DNA of 64,000 nucleotides from Medicago truncatula (Eukaryota; Streptophyta; Magnoliopsida; Fabales; Fabaceae): the NCBI RefSeq assembly GCF_003473485.1, contig NC_053045.1, positions 50,510,494 through 50,574,493 of the forward strand, read 5' to 3'. The notes beneath the pieces are model-generated. The model saw only the letters and a program-made list of their open reading frames with translations. It was not told the origin of the DNA and did not search any database. Below, piece after piece: positions 10,483 to 20,412 of this stretch. A program made the position numbers and the translations under genes. Each line of letters begins with the position of its first letter. The first letter of the stretch is position 1.

Positions 10483-10964
10483 CTACGAGTAAATCCTAAG
10501 TTAGAACGACCTCCCACTTCTTTACTCATTAAGTCAAATGACTTTCTCTGTTGTAATCCAGCATCATCAGCTAGATCAATTTGCTAACATTGAATTTGAG
10601 AAATTTTTCTTTGAGATGGCAACATATGAGTTGTTTCTCGTGTATGTAAATCATGGTTATGTTCCTCCACAAAATCAACCACCATAAATTTTCCACCCAT
10701 ATTCTTAATGTTCAACTTTGCTTTACAATTTGTCCTAGTCTCCTGTCTCGGATTGATGGTTTTATAATTCTGTTTATCCGGTTTTCGCAGACCTTCTTTA
10801 GAACAAACAAACATGTAAGAGGTAATTATATTATTTTTGTTCTTGTGTGAATATTGTTTCCGCACCCCAAATCCAACTTTTCCACCATAATCATTGTAAA
10901 ATTTCCAAGCATCTTCAACGCTATCAAAAATCATTTTCAACTTTGGTTTCCAATCTTCTTCCAT
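10483..10964 (-). pseudogene. FAR1/FHY3-type DNA-binding domain fragment
   Basis: The frame starts at MEEDWKPKLKMIFDSVEDAWKF (10964) and shows the FAR1 domain: FYNDYGGKVGFGVRKQYSHKNK, MFVCSKEGLRK, a TNCKAKLNIKN segment with its Cys, and VVDFVEEHNHDLH with the zinc-ligand-like HNH. This is the WRKY-GCM1-type zinc fold that FAR1-related proteins inherited from Mutator-like transposases. A TAG at 10584 interrupts the frame; past it the same frame continues QIDLADDAGLQQRKSFDLMSKEVGGRSNLGFTR, typical family sequence, and then breaks into the stomatin-like arm at about 10482. The MULE transposase core and SWIM finger are absent. Full-length FAR1 proteins are 600-900 aa. It could be a single-domain relic or a transposase fragment; the early stop and the fusion argue for a pseudogene. 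Confidence 0.75.
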
Positions 10965-11714
10965 TCTCTATAAAAAAAAATCCTGCACTTTTTTTTACCG
11001 TGTATGAGCATCAAAACATGTTGATGAGAGCGACTCTGCAAATACAAAAATATGTTTAATAAAAACACTGCGATTTCGACAATTCCTTCAAAGATGTACG
11101 ACTTCAGCAGCAATATATATATATTGTACGACAATATATATACCAGCAGCAATATACAATGTAACAATGCCGCAATTTCGAAAATTCGTTCAATGTTTTT
11201 TGTTTTTCAGTGTGTACAATATATGTTTTTTATACTAGCTTTGAATATATTGTTCTTGTGTGTACAAGAACAGAGCAAATAAAAACTTATTATAGATTAT
11301 ATATAGTTAGTTATAAGAACACAGCAGATAAAAATCTTGGACACCTTACTATATCTAACCTGATTTTGTACAATATATTGTTTTCTTCACAAATATAATC
11401 TATTCATAATATTCCCAGAAAAACAAAAACCTATTGTTTGATAACCTTGCTATAACTAATCATCATGCCTTCAGGAACAGATAAAAAATTAACCTTGTAC
11501 ACACAAAATGACAATGGTAGAGCCACAATATTTTTTGTTGATAAACAATGGCGAAGCCACTTGAAGAGAAACCCGTACAAATGCTCAAGTGATTACTTTC
11601 TAAATGGTAGTGGAGATTGTGTAATTGAAAATATTGGAAGTTGAAACAAGCACTGCACTGGAAATTGTAACAAAAAATTCCTGCTAAAATTGTGCATTTA
11701 CTTTCACCCACGTT

Positions 11715-11759
<45 letters not shown>

Positions 11760-12324
11760 ATAGTGCTATTTTTCTATTAATTTTCTCTTTGTAATTCTCA
11801 GCCGTTGAATTGATGGCTGGAGAGATGGCTTGAGAGATGTTGCATGAGGGGATCCGCATCCGAGATGTACTTGTTTCTGTTTTGTTTTTGTTTGGGTTTT
11901 GTCTTCAAGGCCATTCAGTCACGCGCGTATGAGATATACTTGTTTCTATCCTTCTAAAAAAAATCTAACTTTTTAGTCTTAAAAAAATGTTAAATAGGTT
12001 TTTGATTTATTTATATTAATTAGCGGAAAGACGGACACGATATATTTTATTTTATTATGTTTGTTTGCATAATTTTGATTTAAATTTTTAAATATTATGA
12101 AAATTATTGATATATTGATTTATAAAAAAAATATTGTCAAGGCATATAACAAAATTATTTTTGAACTAAACATATTTTAATTTGTCTGCATATAAAATTA
12201 AGGTAAAATAATGATCATTTATTGTTTATTGTAATAGTAATTAGTACATCATAACATAAATGTTTGTGTTGTGTAAAAGAAACATCATAAATAAATCTAT
12301 AAATGACATGTTATGTAAAAGAAA
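10965..12324. other. Intergenic with a CT microsatellite and a 59-codon ORF
   Basis: The stretch 11060-11400 has AT-rich short inverted words. A plus-strand ORF at 11465-11644 (MPSGTDKKLTLYTQND... ending CVIENIGS) is 59 codons long, has no recognised domain and no supporting context. A perfect (CT)n tract of about 39 bp lies at 11720-11758. The rest is AT-rich without a gene. Confidence 0.5.
11720..11758. repeat. (CT)n microsatellite
   Basis: An uninterrupted run of about 19 CT units followed directly by AATAGTG. It is likely length-polymorphic. Confidence 0.95.
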
Positions 12325-12712
12325 CATTGATATGATTGCGATAAAAGAATATCTTTAAAAACTACATTTTTCGTAAAGTCTTCATCTTCTCCTTCTATTT
12401 TCCCTTCTTTAATGAGAACTTTTGTTGAATTTTGAGAAACTCCTCTTGATAAAGCTACATATAATTGACCATGGCTGAAAATATGTCATGGAAGATAGAT
12501 TCCGACATTCAAAAATGGTCTGCCGTTGTGACTTATTTATGGTAATAGCAAAACTTACTTTAACGGGAAACATAACAATCGTGTTCCATTACTCAGGCCA
12601 TACATAGGGTCTATGTTTCACAACAACATCAAAGTTACACTTTTTTTACCTTTAAAATATGTGTTGGGATACTTCCTTGAGCAGTTGAGTTTAGGAATTC
12701 ATGTTGATATAA
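12325..12712 (-). pseudogene. Helitron/PIF1-like helicase C-terminus, decayed
   Basis: On the minus strand several frames together give the C-terminal part of a Helitron Rep/helicase: EFLNSTAQGSIPTHILKVKK, then NIDPMYGLSNGTRL, then ITINKSQxQT (motif V region) and FSHGQLYVALSRGVSQNSTKVLI (motif VI), followed by a lysine/acid-rich tail. At least two frameshifts and several stops separate the pieces, so no helicase is made. In intact Helitrons this domain unwinds DNA during rolling-circle transposition. No Rep domain or 3' hairpin could be assigned to this copy. Confidence 0.8.
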
Positions 12713-13409
12713 GTTATGAGTATCCCCTTCAATCTAGTTAAATGACAACAAATTATGTTATTCTCGTGCAAACTAATTGATAACTATGTCATTTAATTTT
12801 TGAACATCATCATTTATAGGTGTAATTATGGCTCTTTCGACCATATATGAATTATGATATTACTCCTCGCATGTGAATCACATACACTCTTCGTATTAGA
12901 TATTTAGATGTGTATGAACACGTGTTGCTCCGCATCCACAAATATAATTGCGCCATAAATTACGTGATTTTCTCAAATTATCAACGTTATTGGCGTGTCA
13001 GTATCCGTATTCTATCTGGTGTCGGTGTTCGTATCCATACTTCTTAGCGGTCCTCTCTTTTTATGGCCTCTCAGATGGTGGTTTGAATGTAACAAAAAAC
13101 AAAAGATGATGGTTTGAAGCTTTCTAGTGTTTCTGTTTTTAGTTGTTGGTAAAATGTAAGGGTCATGTTAACCGGCTTATGATGGTTTTTATTTGTAACT
13201 ACACTGGACCTCTTTATTCATTTTACCCCACCCTTGTTTCCCGAATCTAAACTGATCCAACGCTCCTCAATGCCTCGCAATACGTTCGTGATGATAATTG
13301 TCGCTCTCTACAGCATCACTCTTGTGAATTTAATATAAAAATGATGATAATTAAAGTCAATCATTTGCACGAAAATCATTAATTTTTGTACACTAAATCA
13401 TGTATGCTC

Positions 13410-13440
<31 letters not shown>

Positions 13441-14744
13441 TCTAAGTCGTTTAGTGGTTATAATTCCACCCTTTAAAATGAATAAGTGAGGAATCAATGA
13501 TTTAAATTCCAATTCTTATATATTGTTATCATGTATTGTTGCTATCAATTGACATTTGTTCACGAGGACAATTATGATCGTTGCTCCTTTAATATATTCT
13601 TATATATATATATATATGCAGGGATGGATTCAGAAATTTTAACTTGCGGGGGCAAAATTTTATATAATAAATATTTATACAAATTTTTAACAATGCAAAA
13701 GTGATAAAATAATAACGGCTATATACCCTATGAATAAAACAACGGCTATTTCTTTTCATACCATATTTTTTCTCGCGCACTCTATTTGGATTATATAATC
13801 CAAAAAAATGGAGGGTTTCTGAGGGTGTTTTAATATTCTTTAGAGGGTCTTACCATTGAGCAAAATACTCGAGTTTATAAACACTAATGCTATTACATAT
13901 TAGAAAAATGAAAGTCTTTTTAACATCTAAACATTAAAATTGTTTTTTACGTGTATTTATATTTAAAAAATATGGTAGGATTTTTTATTTATTTTCAACA
14001 CTATAAAAAATATATCTCTATGTATGTGAAGACAAACATTCAATATTTAATCTCAAGTACATTTGCACATTTTATTTTATAAAATTCATGAGAGAAATTC
14101 TTTTTATAGTATGAATTCTTATGTAATGGGGGCAATCAATTATTTTAAGAGGGGGCAATACTTAAAATATCAAATAATTAACGAATATAATGAGAATAGT
14201 AGTGGGGACAGTTGCCCCCAATCCATATAGAGTGGATCCTTGCCCGTAGTGAGAAATGATCCATTGTATTCAATAATCATTACAATTGGATTCAGTAATA
14301 AAGAATGCTTGTTGAGATAATTATGGTGACATAAACAACTTGTTTGTAATTTCGGTTTTCCATTGTAACCGTGGAATCTCAATGAGGAGAAGGGAGTATA
14401 AAAGAGGTTCACCCTAAAGATTAGTATAATCAATCACAACCATTAATTACTATTAAAATCAAGGGTCAATATTTGGAGTAAGTTTTTAAACTTACTCTTG
14501 GAGTCATCCTTCTATATGTGTGTGTGTCAAGTAGTAACTTTTTTCTTTAGTAAAAAGAAGATGTTGTTTTGTTTTATGGGTTTCTTAGTTAACACATATC
14601 TTTAATGTGAGAACACACAAAAATGACACACTCACTCATGTTGGATTCCAACAGAAGGCAAATACAAAATTAAAACCTTCGTTATCGTTATCAATCAATA
14701 TAATAAAAGTAATAATTAAAGTCAAAAATAAAACGTTGATATTA
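12713..14744. other. Intergenic, simple repeats and a probable MITE
   Basis: A (TA)n(CA)n tract lies at 13411-13440 and an AT run at about 13600-13618. The segment 13619-14230 begins GCAGGGATGGATTCAG...GCGGGGGCAAAATT and ends ACAGTTGCCCCCAATCC...GGATCCTTGCCC. These loosely inverted ends (GGGGGCAA / TTGCCCCC) suggest a non-autonomous DNA element, but no clear target duplication was found. There is no gene. Confidence 0.45.
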
Positions 14745-14816
14745 CTCCCTCCGTTCTTATATATAAGCACAATTTGCCTCTAATAAAATGGTGCTTAGAT
14801 ATAGGAACGGAGGGAG
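14745..14816. mobile_element. Stowaway-type MITE, 72 bp
   Basis: It begins CTCCCTCCGTTC and ends GAACGGAGGGAG, and is flanked by TA on both sides (14743-14744 and 14817-14818). This is the Tc1/mariner Stowaway terminal sequence with its TA duplication. It is a very short copy and almost entirely a hairpin. Confidence 0.9.
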
Positions 14817-16451
14817 TATCCTTCTGCAACCAACACGCTTTTAATAACATTTGCATCGCAATCAATAGTCTTCTCTATGCATATCCACTTTTTGTCGGGT
14901 ACACTTTACTTTGAACTCATTAATCATGCATATATAATAAAAAAAAATATATTAAATTCAGAGCTTAGGAATATATGTATTTTTATAGAGGTGTCTGCAA
15001 AAAAAAAAATTCAAAATTCGATCTTTAGGTCGATGTTTTGGTTTCTTGAGTTTTAGGCGTTTAAAAATTCATATTTAATTCGTCCCTTGTCGGAAAATTC
15101 AAATTTATTATGAGAGATTTTGTTTTAATGTCCTTAACATGCGTGAAAAAATCCATCCTGTGGGTCACTTTTTCGAACGCGCAGTTGGGAAAAATTGCGA
15201 TTTTGCACGTTTCAGTCGAAAAATCAAAATAAATTGAGACTTAGTCGGAATGTTACAGAACTTTGCATAATCCTCTATAAAAATACATATAGAGGATCTG
15301 CAAAGTTCTATAACATTCAAAATAAGCCTCGATTTTTTTTATTTTTTTTTCACCGAAACACGCAAAATCGCAATTTTTTCTCAACTGCGCAAAATTAGTC
15401 TATTTAATTTGGCAGTAAACTAATGTAGAGTTGAAGAGGTTGAAGTATTTCAAATAAGAAATTTTAAGTTTGATTCTTAATGTATCCTAGAGTGTCCCTT
15501 TAAATTTTAAACACTTGTTAATGATGTTCGTGTTTAAGGCTTAGGTGTTTCTCTGTTGGATAATTCCATTGGAGTCATGACCAAGGGAGTGTAATTGTGG
15601 TCATTTGGGAGTTTCATTGGGTTTCAAATGAACTTAAAACATTTAGTTGGATCTCTCCAATTAAGCAAGACTTGTGTGATCACAAACTTAAATTTTAAGT
15701 ACTTAGACACAATCAAATAAATGGAAAAAAATAGAAGTGAATATTGAATTTTTCTTTTTAATTAAGGGCTAAACCCTAAACCATTTAATACAATATTTAA
15801 ATGATGTATATATTTTATGTATGTATATGGCCTAAGAGATTAATATTGGAGGTTGTGAAGAAATGTCCTTCATCATTTCATGAGCTCCTCCTCCTCCCGG
15901 CGTGGTTCTCTGCCTAACACCAAAGAGTTACATACATGTCTCAAATGATCATTGTCTCCATTCTCAATTCCCAAAGGACAAAATTGTCAGACAATAATAG
16001 ATGCTAGCTCTGAATAGTGATTACTTACTGAATAGCACTATCAGTATCCCATTTTCATCGGTTTGGCTTTGGCAGAAGTTGAGGAAAATACAAAGAATTA
16101 GTTAAAGTTTGTGGCCACTAAAAGGAATAGTCCAACCTAGCAGCACACATCATTTATCTCAATATTAATATACCCTTCTCTACCCTATTATCTCTACATT
16201 GATTGCATTGCATGGTCCCTACTCCAAAAGTCAAAAAAATTAAATTAAACTCTCACAGCTAAGCAATCACACCGACAGACAATAAAACCACTCACACATA
16301 TATAACACGGATTAATCTATTAAATTTTCTGCTTATCAATAAAATCTATTAAATTTTCTCCATTGAATTAAATAGAGCTGAACTAAGCATCCCATCTAAC
16401 AACTACCTTAGGAAATAAAATAAAAAACATTTTAAGTAACTTAATGCAATC
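14817..16451. other. Intergenic, containing a 212-bp palindrome
   Basis: AT-rich spacer downstream of the BAG gene. The single notable structure is the palindrome at 15179-15390, listed separately. No ORF with family resemblance was seen. Confidence 0.5.
15179..15390. repeat. Imperfect palindrome, about 100-bp arms
   Basis: The left arm starts GCGCAGTTGGGAAAAATTGCG and the right arm ends CGCAATTTTTTCTCAACTGCGC. The centre is ATAGAGGAT/ATCCTCTAT around 15272-15295. Mismatches and small bulges are scattered along the arms. It could be a MITE lacking clear flanking duplications or a foldback capable of making a hairpin RNA. Confidence 0.8.
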
Positions 16452-17576
16452 TTAATCAAAAGTTTCCCATTTGGTTGTTACTACAACTGACTCAGAATGT
16501 TTCAAAGGTTGTTGTTCTTGTTGCTTCTCTTGCAAATGCTGCTTTGGAACATCACAATCAACCTTACTCTCCTTTGTTATGTTATTGTTACCTTCATTTG
16601 GCTTTGACATCTTTAACATATCAAGAGTCTCAATGTGCTTCTGAACTCTTCTAACCTACACATTAATTATATTTTTTTTCTTCATAACTTAAAAAAATCA
16701 ATTAATTTAATAGAGACTGCCAGTTATGAAAACAAAGAGTTGGTTACCTGTTCTTTTCTCTGCAATTTCAGTTCACCCTCACCATAAATTTCATCCAATG
16801 TAATCAATACTCTCATCAAATTTTCTGTTAAACTCTCTACATCCAACTCTGAAATAACTTCACCTTTGGAAACATTACCCTCCAAAGTTGAAACCTACCA
16901 AATTTCATTGAATTAAATAAATAAAAGAGTGTAACAATATAGAAAAAAATGCACATTATTATTGTGTACCTTTTTGGCAAGTTTGTCAACCTCTAAGGTT
17001 ATTTCAATTAACGATTTTGAAGCCTTTTCCTTCTTTGCAATTCTTAATTTCTCCAATATCCTTCTTTCTCTACTTTCAATGTCCTCAATTAAAATCAACT
17101 TTGATCCATCTTTGACTCTCTCAATATCAAGATATGACTTTGAATCTCTCTCTTTTTTCTTGAAAATCAACTTCTGATCTTGAACATGCAATCCTGTTGA
17201 TTCTGTCAACATTTTCTTCAATTCACCTGCACCCCAAAAACCATAATAATCCAATAATAATAATCATCAATCAATTTATATAATCAATTAAAATTAAAAT
17301 ATGCAAAGTATAAAGGAAATTCTAAAGGTGAATGTATGTACCAAAACTTGCATGAGAACTGATATGAATTTGGTGATAAGATGAGCCATACTTCACTTTG
17401 ACTTTGATGATGGATGAAAAATTATTATTCACATCTGAATTACGTTTTTGTACTAGCATTCCACCTGGTCTTAATTCCCATTCAGCTACATTTGGATTGA
17501 CATGAACATTGGTGTCACTTTTTTTGTCCCTTGAGAACATGTTGATCGTTGACCTTTTTGTAACCTTTGACTGCAT
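16452..17576 (-). CDS. BAG-family molecular chaperone regulator (BAG1-4 class)
   Basis: Four exons: 17342-17576, 16970-17226, 16748-16894 and 16452-16655. All junctions are GT/AG, and phase is kept to give 280 aa ending TKWETFD. Residues 30-115 form a ubiquitin-like domain starting WELRPGGMLVQKR and including YGSSYHQIHISSHASFGELKKMLTE, the arrangement seen in Arabidopsis BAG1-4. Residues 125-215 form the BAG helices (EKLRIAKKEKASKSLIEITLEVDKLAKKV ... LMRVLITLDEIYGEGELKLQRKEQVRRVQKHIETLDML), which in this family contact the Hsp70/Hsc70 nucleotide-binding domain and promote nucleotide exchange. The C-terminus is a Gln/Ser-rich tail. The protein is expected to be cytosolic or nuclear, linking Hsp70 to the proteasome or to stress signalling. 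A purine-rich stretch (17600-18000) lies upstream, probably leader and promoter. The first Met is in the right place for the family; a second Met is 12 codons in. Which BAG paralogue it is cannot be told from the sequence alone. Confidence 0.9.
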
Positions 17577-20109
17577 TGCAAGTTTTGTTTGATAGAGCTA
17601 AAAGGGTATCTAAGAAATTGCTTTCCTTTGAATGGAGGAAAACCAGGGAAGAAGAAAGAACAACCTTGACTTGTTCAAAAGCTTATTCTTCTAGACAAAG
17701 TGAAATAGAAGAATGAAAAGGAATGGAAAGACAAAGACAAAGACCAAGAGAGTAAGATTGGTATAATTTAGATGTTTGGAGTTGGTGGTGTTTTGGTGAA
17801 AACAACCTAGCTGTCGGTGAAAGTGAAAAAAACATAAGAGTGAAGATAAGAGAAAAGAAAAATTAATAGTATATGAAAAAAGAGAAAAAGGAGAATATGA
17901 ATGGAAGAGTCAGAATTTGAAGAGAAGAAAAGAACGTAAAGAGCAAAAATGGGAGTGAGGGAGGGAGGTTTTCTTTTCACCTTGATTGATAGAAAGTCTC
18001 TGTCTAATTTATTGTGTCCTATTGTTTTCTAAATTTTTAAAAGGAGGTAGAAGAAATTAATGTGAAGAGAAAGACCTCATAATTTTGCTATATTGTTTTT
18101 CTGTTTTTTTAATATGAATGGATGTATTAAAGATAGATTAATTATACAGTTGTCATGGCATAAGTAACATAGAGGGTAAGAAAGAGAGATAAAATAGAAT
18201 AGGGGTAAAAGGAGAGGATTGCAGTTTGCTACATTGGAAAGACAGAAAATGTAATAGCTGAGGGTAGGGGAAATTCAAAGAGAAAAAGATATAGCAGACA
18301 AAAATATGCATCAAAATCTAGAGCAAGGTGGGTATTGTCTAGTACTTTGCTCAGGGTAAATGTTAAAAAGCAACAGATAACAGAAGATAAAAAAAATGAA
18401 AAATAAAAGATAATAAACACAATCGATCTTTGTTCACGTGGTTCGACCAATGATATTTATCTCTTCGACTAGAGAGCAGGTATAGTTCTCTTTTATTTAT
18501 GTGATGATTAGGGTTTCAGTGTTACAAACATTATATGTAGTACTATGATTCATATTACAAAGGCTACCGCCTCCCACACTCCCAATCGCCCCCCACAACA
18601 AACACAATTGGACCTGAGACGTGTTTGGGCCAAACGTAAGGATGGAGGCTCCGCCCCTACCTTTCTTCGGTGTCTATATACGAGTCATATTCAACAATAA
18701 CATATTCATATACTCAGGTTACTATAATTAAAAAAAAAAACAAAAAAACTTGAATACCGTACTAAACAAGAATCAAAAAATTATGTCTTGTTGCAGGGGC
18801 TACGTGACAAGCATTTACATAAAGATTGAGATTGTTCGTAATCAATTAGTGGAGTAGTACTGTACTAGGTAATCAGAATCTCTAATTAGTGAACAACGTA
18901 CAATACCCTTGAAATAAATGCCATTGTAATTAGGTGGTATCATCAAAATTTGGGCTGAAATGTCAAGCCAGTTGTTGATTGATAAAAAGATTTTAACTTC
19001 AGAAATATATGATTTGACAGGTTTTGTATATTTTGAAATTTGCCAATAGCTACAAACAAACAAATAAACTTAAATGTTAGCTTTGGAATCCTATCACCAT
19101 TCATAAATAAGTCCAGCACACTTACAGTTCAATTGTTTGCATCAGGAGCATCTTAAGAATAATAATATCTTTTGATGAAGTGATAAGAACAAGAACTCCA
19201 AAATAGGTACAAGAACGATATCGGATATAACCTCTGATGCGCCATAAACATTAAAACGATAATGGAAGTTGAGAACAATTATTTCAATATTTTCTTTTGG
19301 TTTTCTACAAATTTGTGTTCAAAAAACCATATTTCTAGCTCGAGAAATTAGTCTTTGAAGTTACACCCAAGGAATACCCGATTTATTATACCTAAAAAAT
19401 GAAAACCAACAGACACTATGGCCTCAAAACACATTGGAATGGGCAATTAGGGGCCTTGTATGTAGTATTAGCTCAACGGACATGGTAATCTATCTACTCC
19501 ACTCTTAAGACAGATGAGATTTTGAAGACATTCTAAAACAACACAATCATGCAAATAACATCGAGAATTTCTTAGGGAAGCACTACCAACTGACATTATT
19601 AAGAATTAATTAAGCATTTGAAATTCATGGATAGGCATATATGACGGGCAGTTTCTATCCAAAAATTTATCAGTGACATTACCCTTACTTTCTCACTACC
19701 AAAGCATGCACCATTTAGGGTTAGAACAGTAAAAATTAACTTTGTCATCATACATCAGAGTTCCTGATTTTTTGTCTATAGATAGAATTTGAAAAAATAG
19801 ACTTGTTTGCATTAATTGTTTGGAATCAAGAGCCAAAAGAGCACTAAAATCACAGAAAAACTTGTTCCCAACATTTCTTCAATAATCACTTTTATCAACC
19901 CGTCAACATTGATGTTTCTAACCACAAAAATACAATTCAATGCTAAAGCCAATAATATAAAACTGCCGAACCATTTTCAAGACTAAAGGAGCTGTTACAA
20001 TTCATTTAAAACCAGAGCTGAACCCGTGGAAACTGAAGATCCAGCCAGCCTTTCCCACTATCCTAATTTGATTTGAAAAACTCCAAAGAGAATAACTGCA
20101 CTGTTTACC
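17577..20109. other. BAG upstream region and intergenic spacer
   Basis: The stretch 17600-18000 is GA-rich and probably holds the BAG leader and promoter. About 18390-18700 (GTTCACGTGGTTCGACCAATG ... CCTGAGACGTGTTTGGGCC) reads like a fragment of a legume LTR retroelement, but ends could not be placed. The rest, to the 3' side of the acyltransferase gene, shows no coding signal. Confidence 0.45.
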
Positions 20110-20346
20110 TCACTCTTCCTTTCGAGCTTTCGATCTGGCAGGCCTTCCAGGCTTGATCACTTTACCAAGAAGGATGATAACAATAGGTAGAACGGTTCCA
20201 ATAAAATACACGCTTCCATATGAGGCAAGAGTTTCATGCAGACTTAATACCTATTCAAACACAGCACACAAAGAAGATAGAAAACTTTTCAAAAAATCTC
20301 TGGATTCTTGTAAATCTGACCATACAAAATGGACATTTGTGTGTGT

Positions 20347-20412
<66 letters not shown>

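Noticed and set aside
11465..11644. 59-codon ORF MPSGTDKKLTLY... as a B3-domain gene
   Set aside because: The resemblance to B3 domains is only a short W...N...Y pattern; it is too weak and too short to support a gene call.
18390..18700. LTR boundaries of a retroelement
   Set aside because: The phrases look retroelement-like, but no TG...CA ends or target duplication could be found, so it is only mentioned in the spacer entry.
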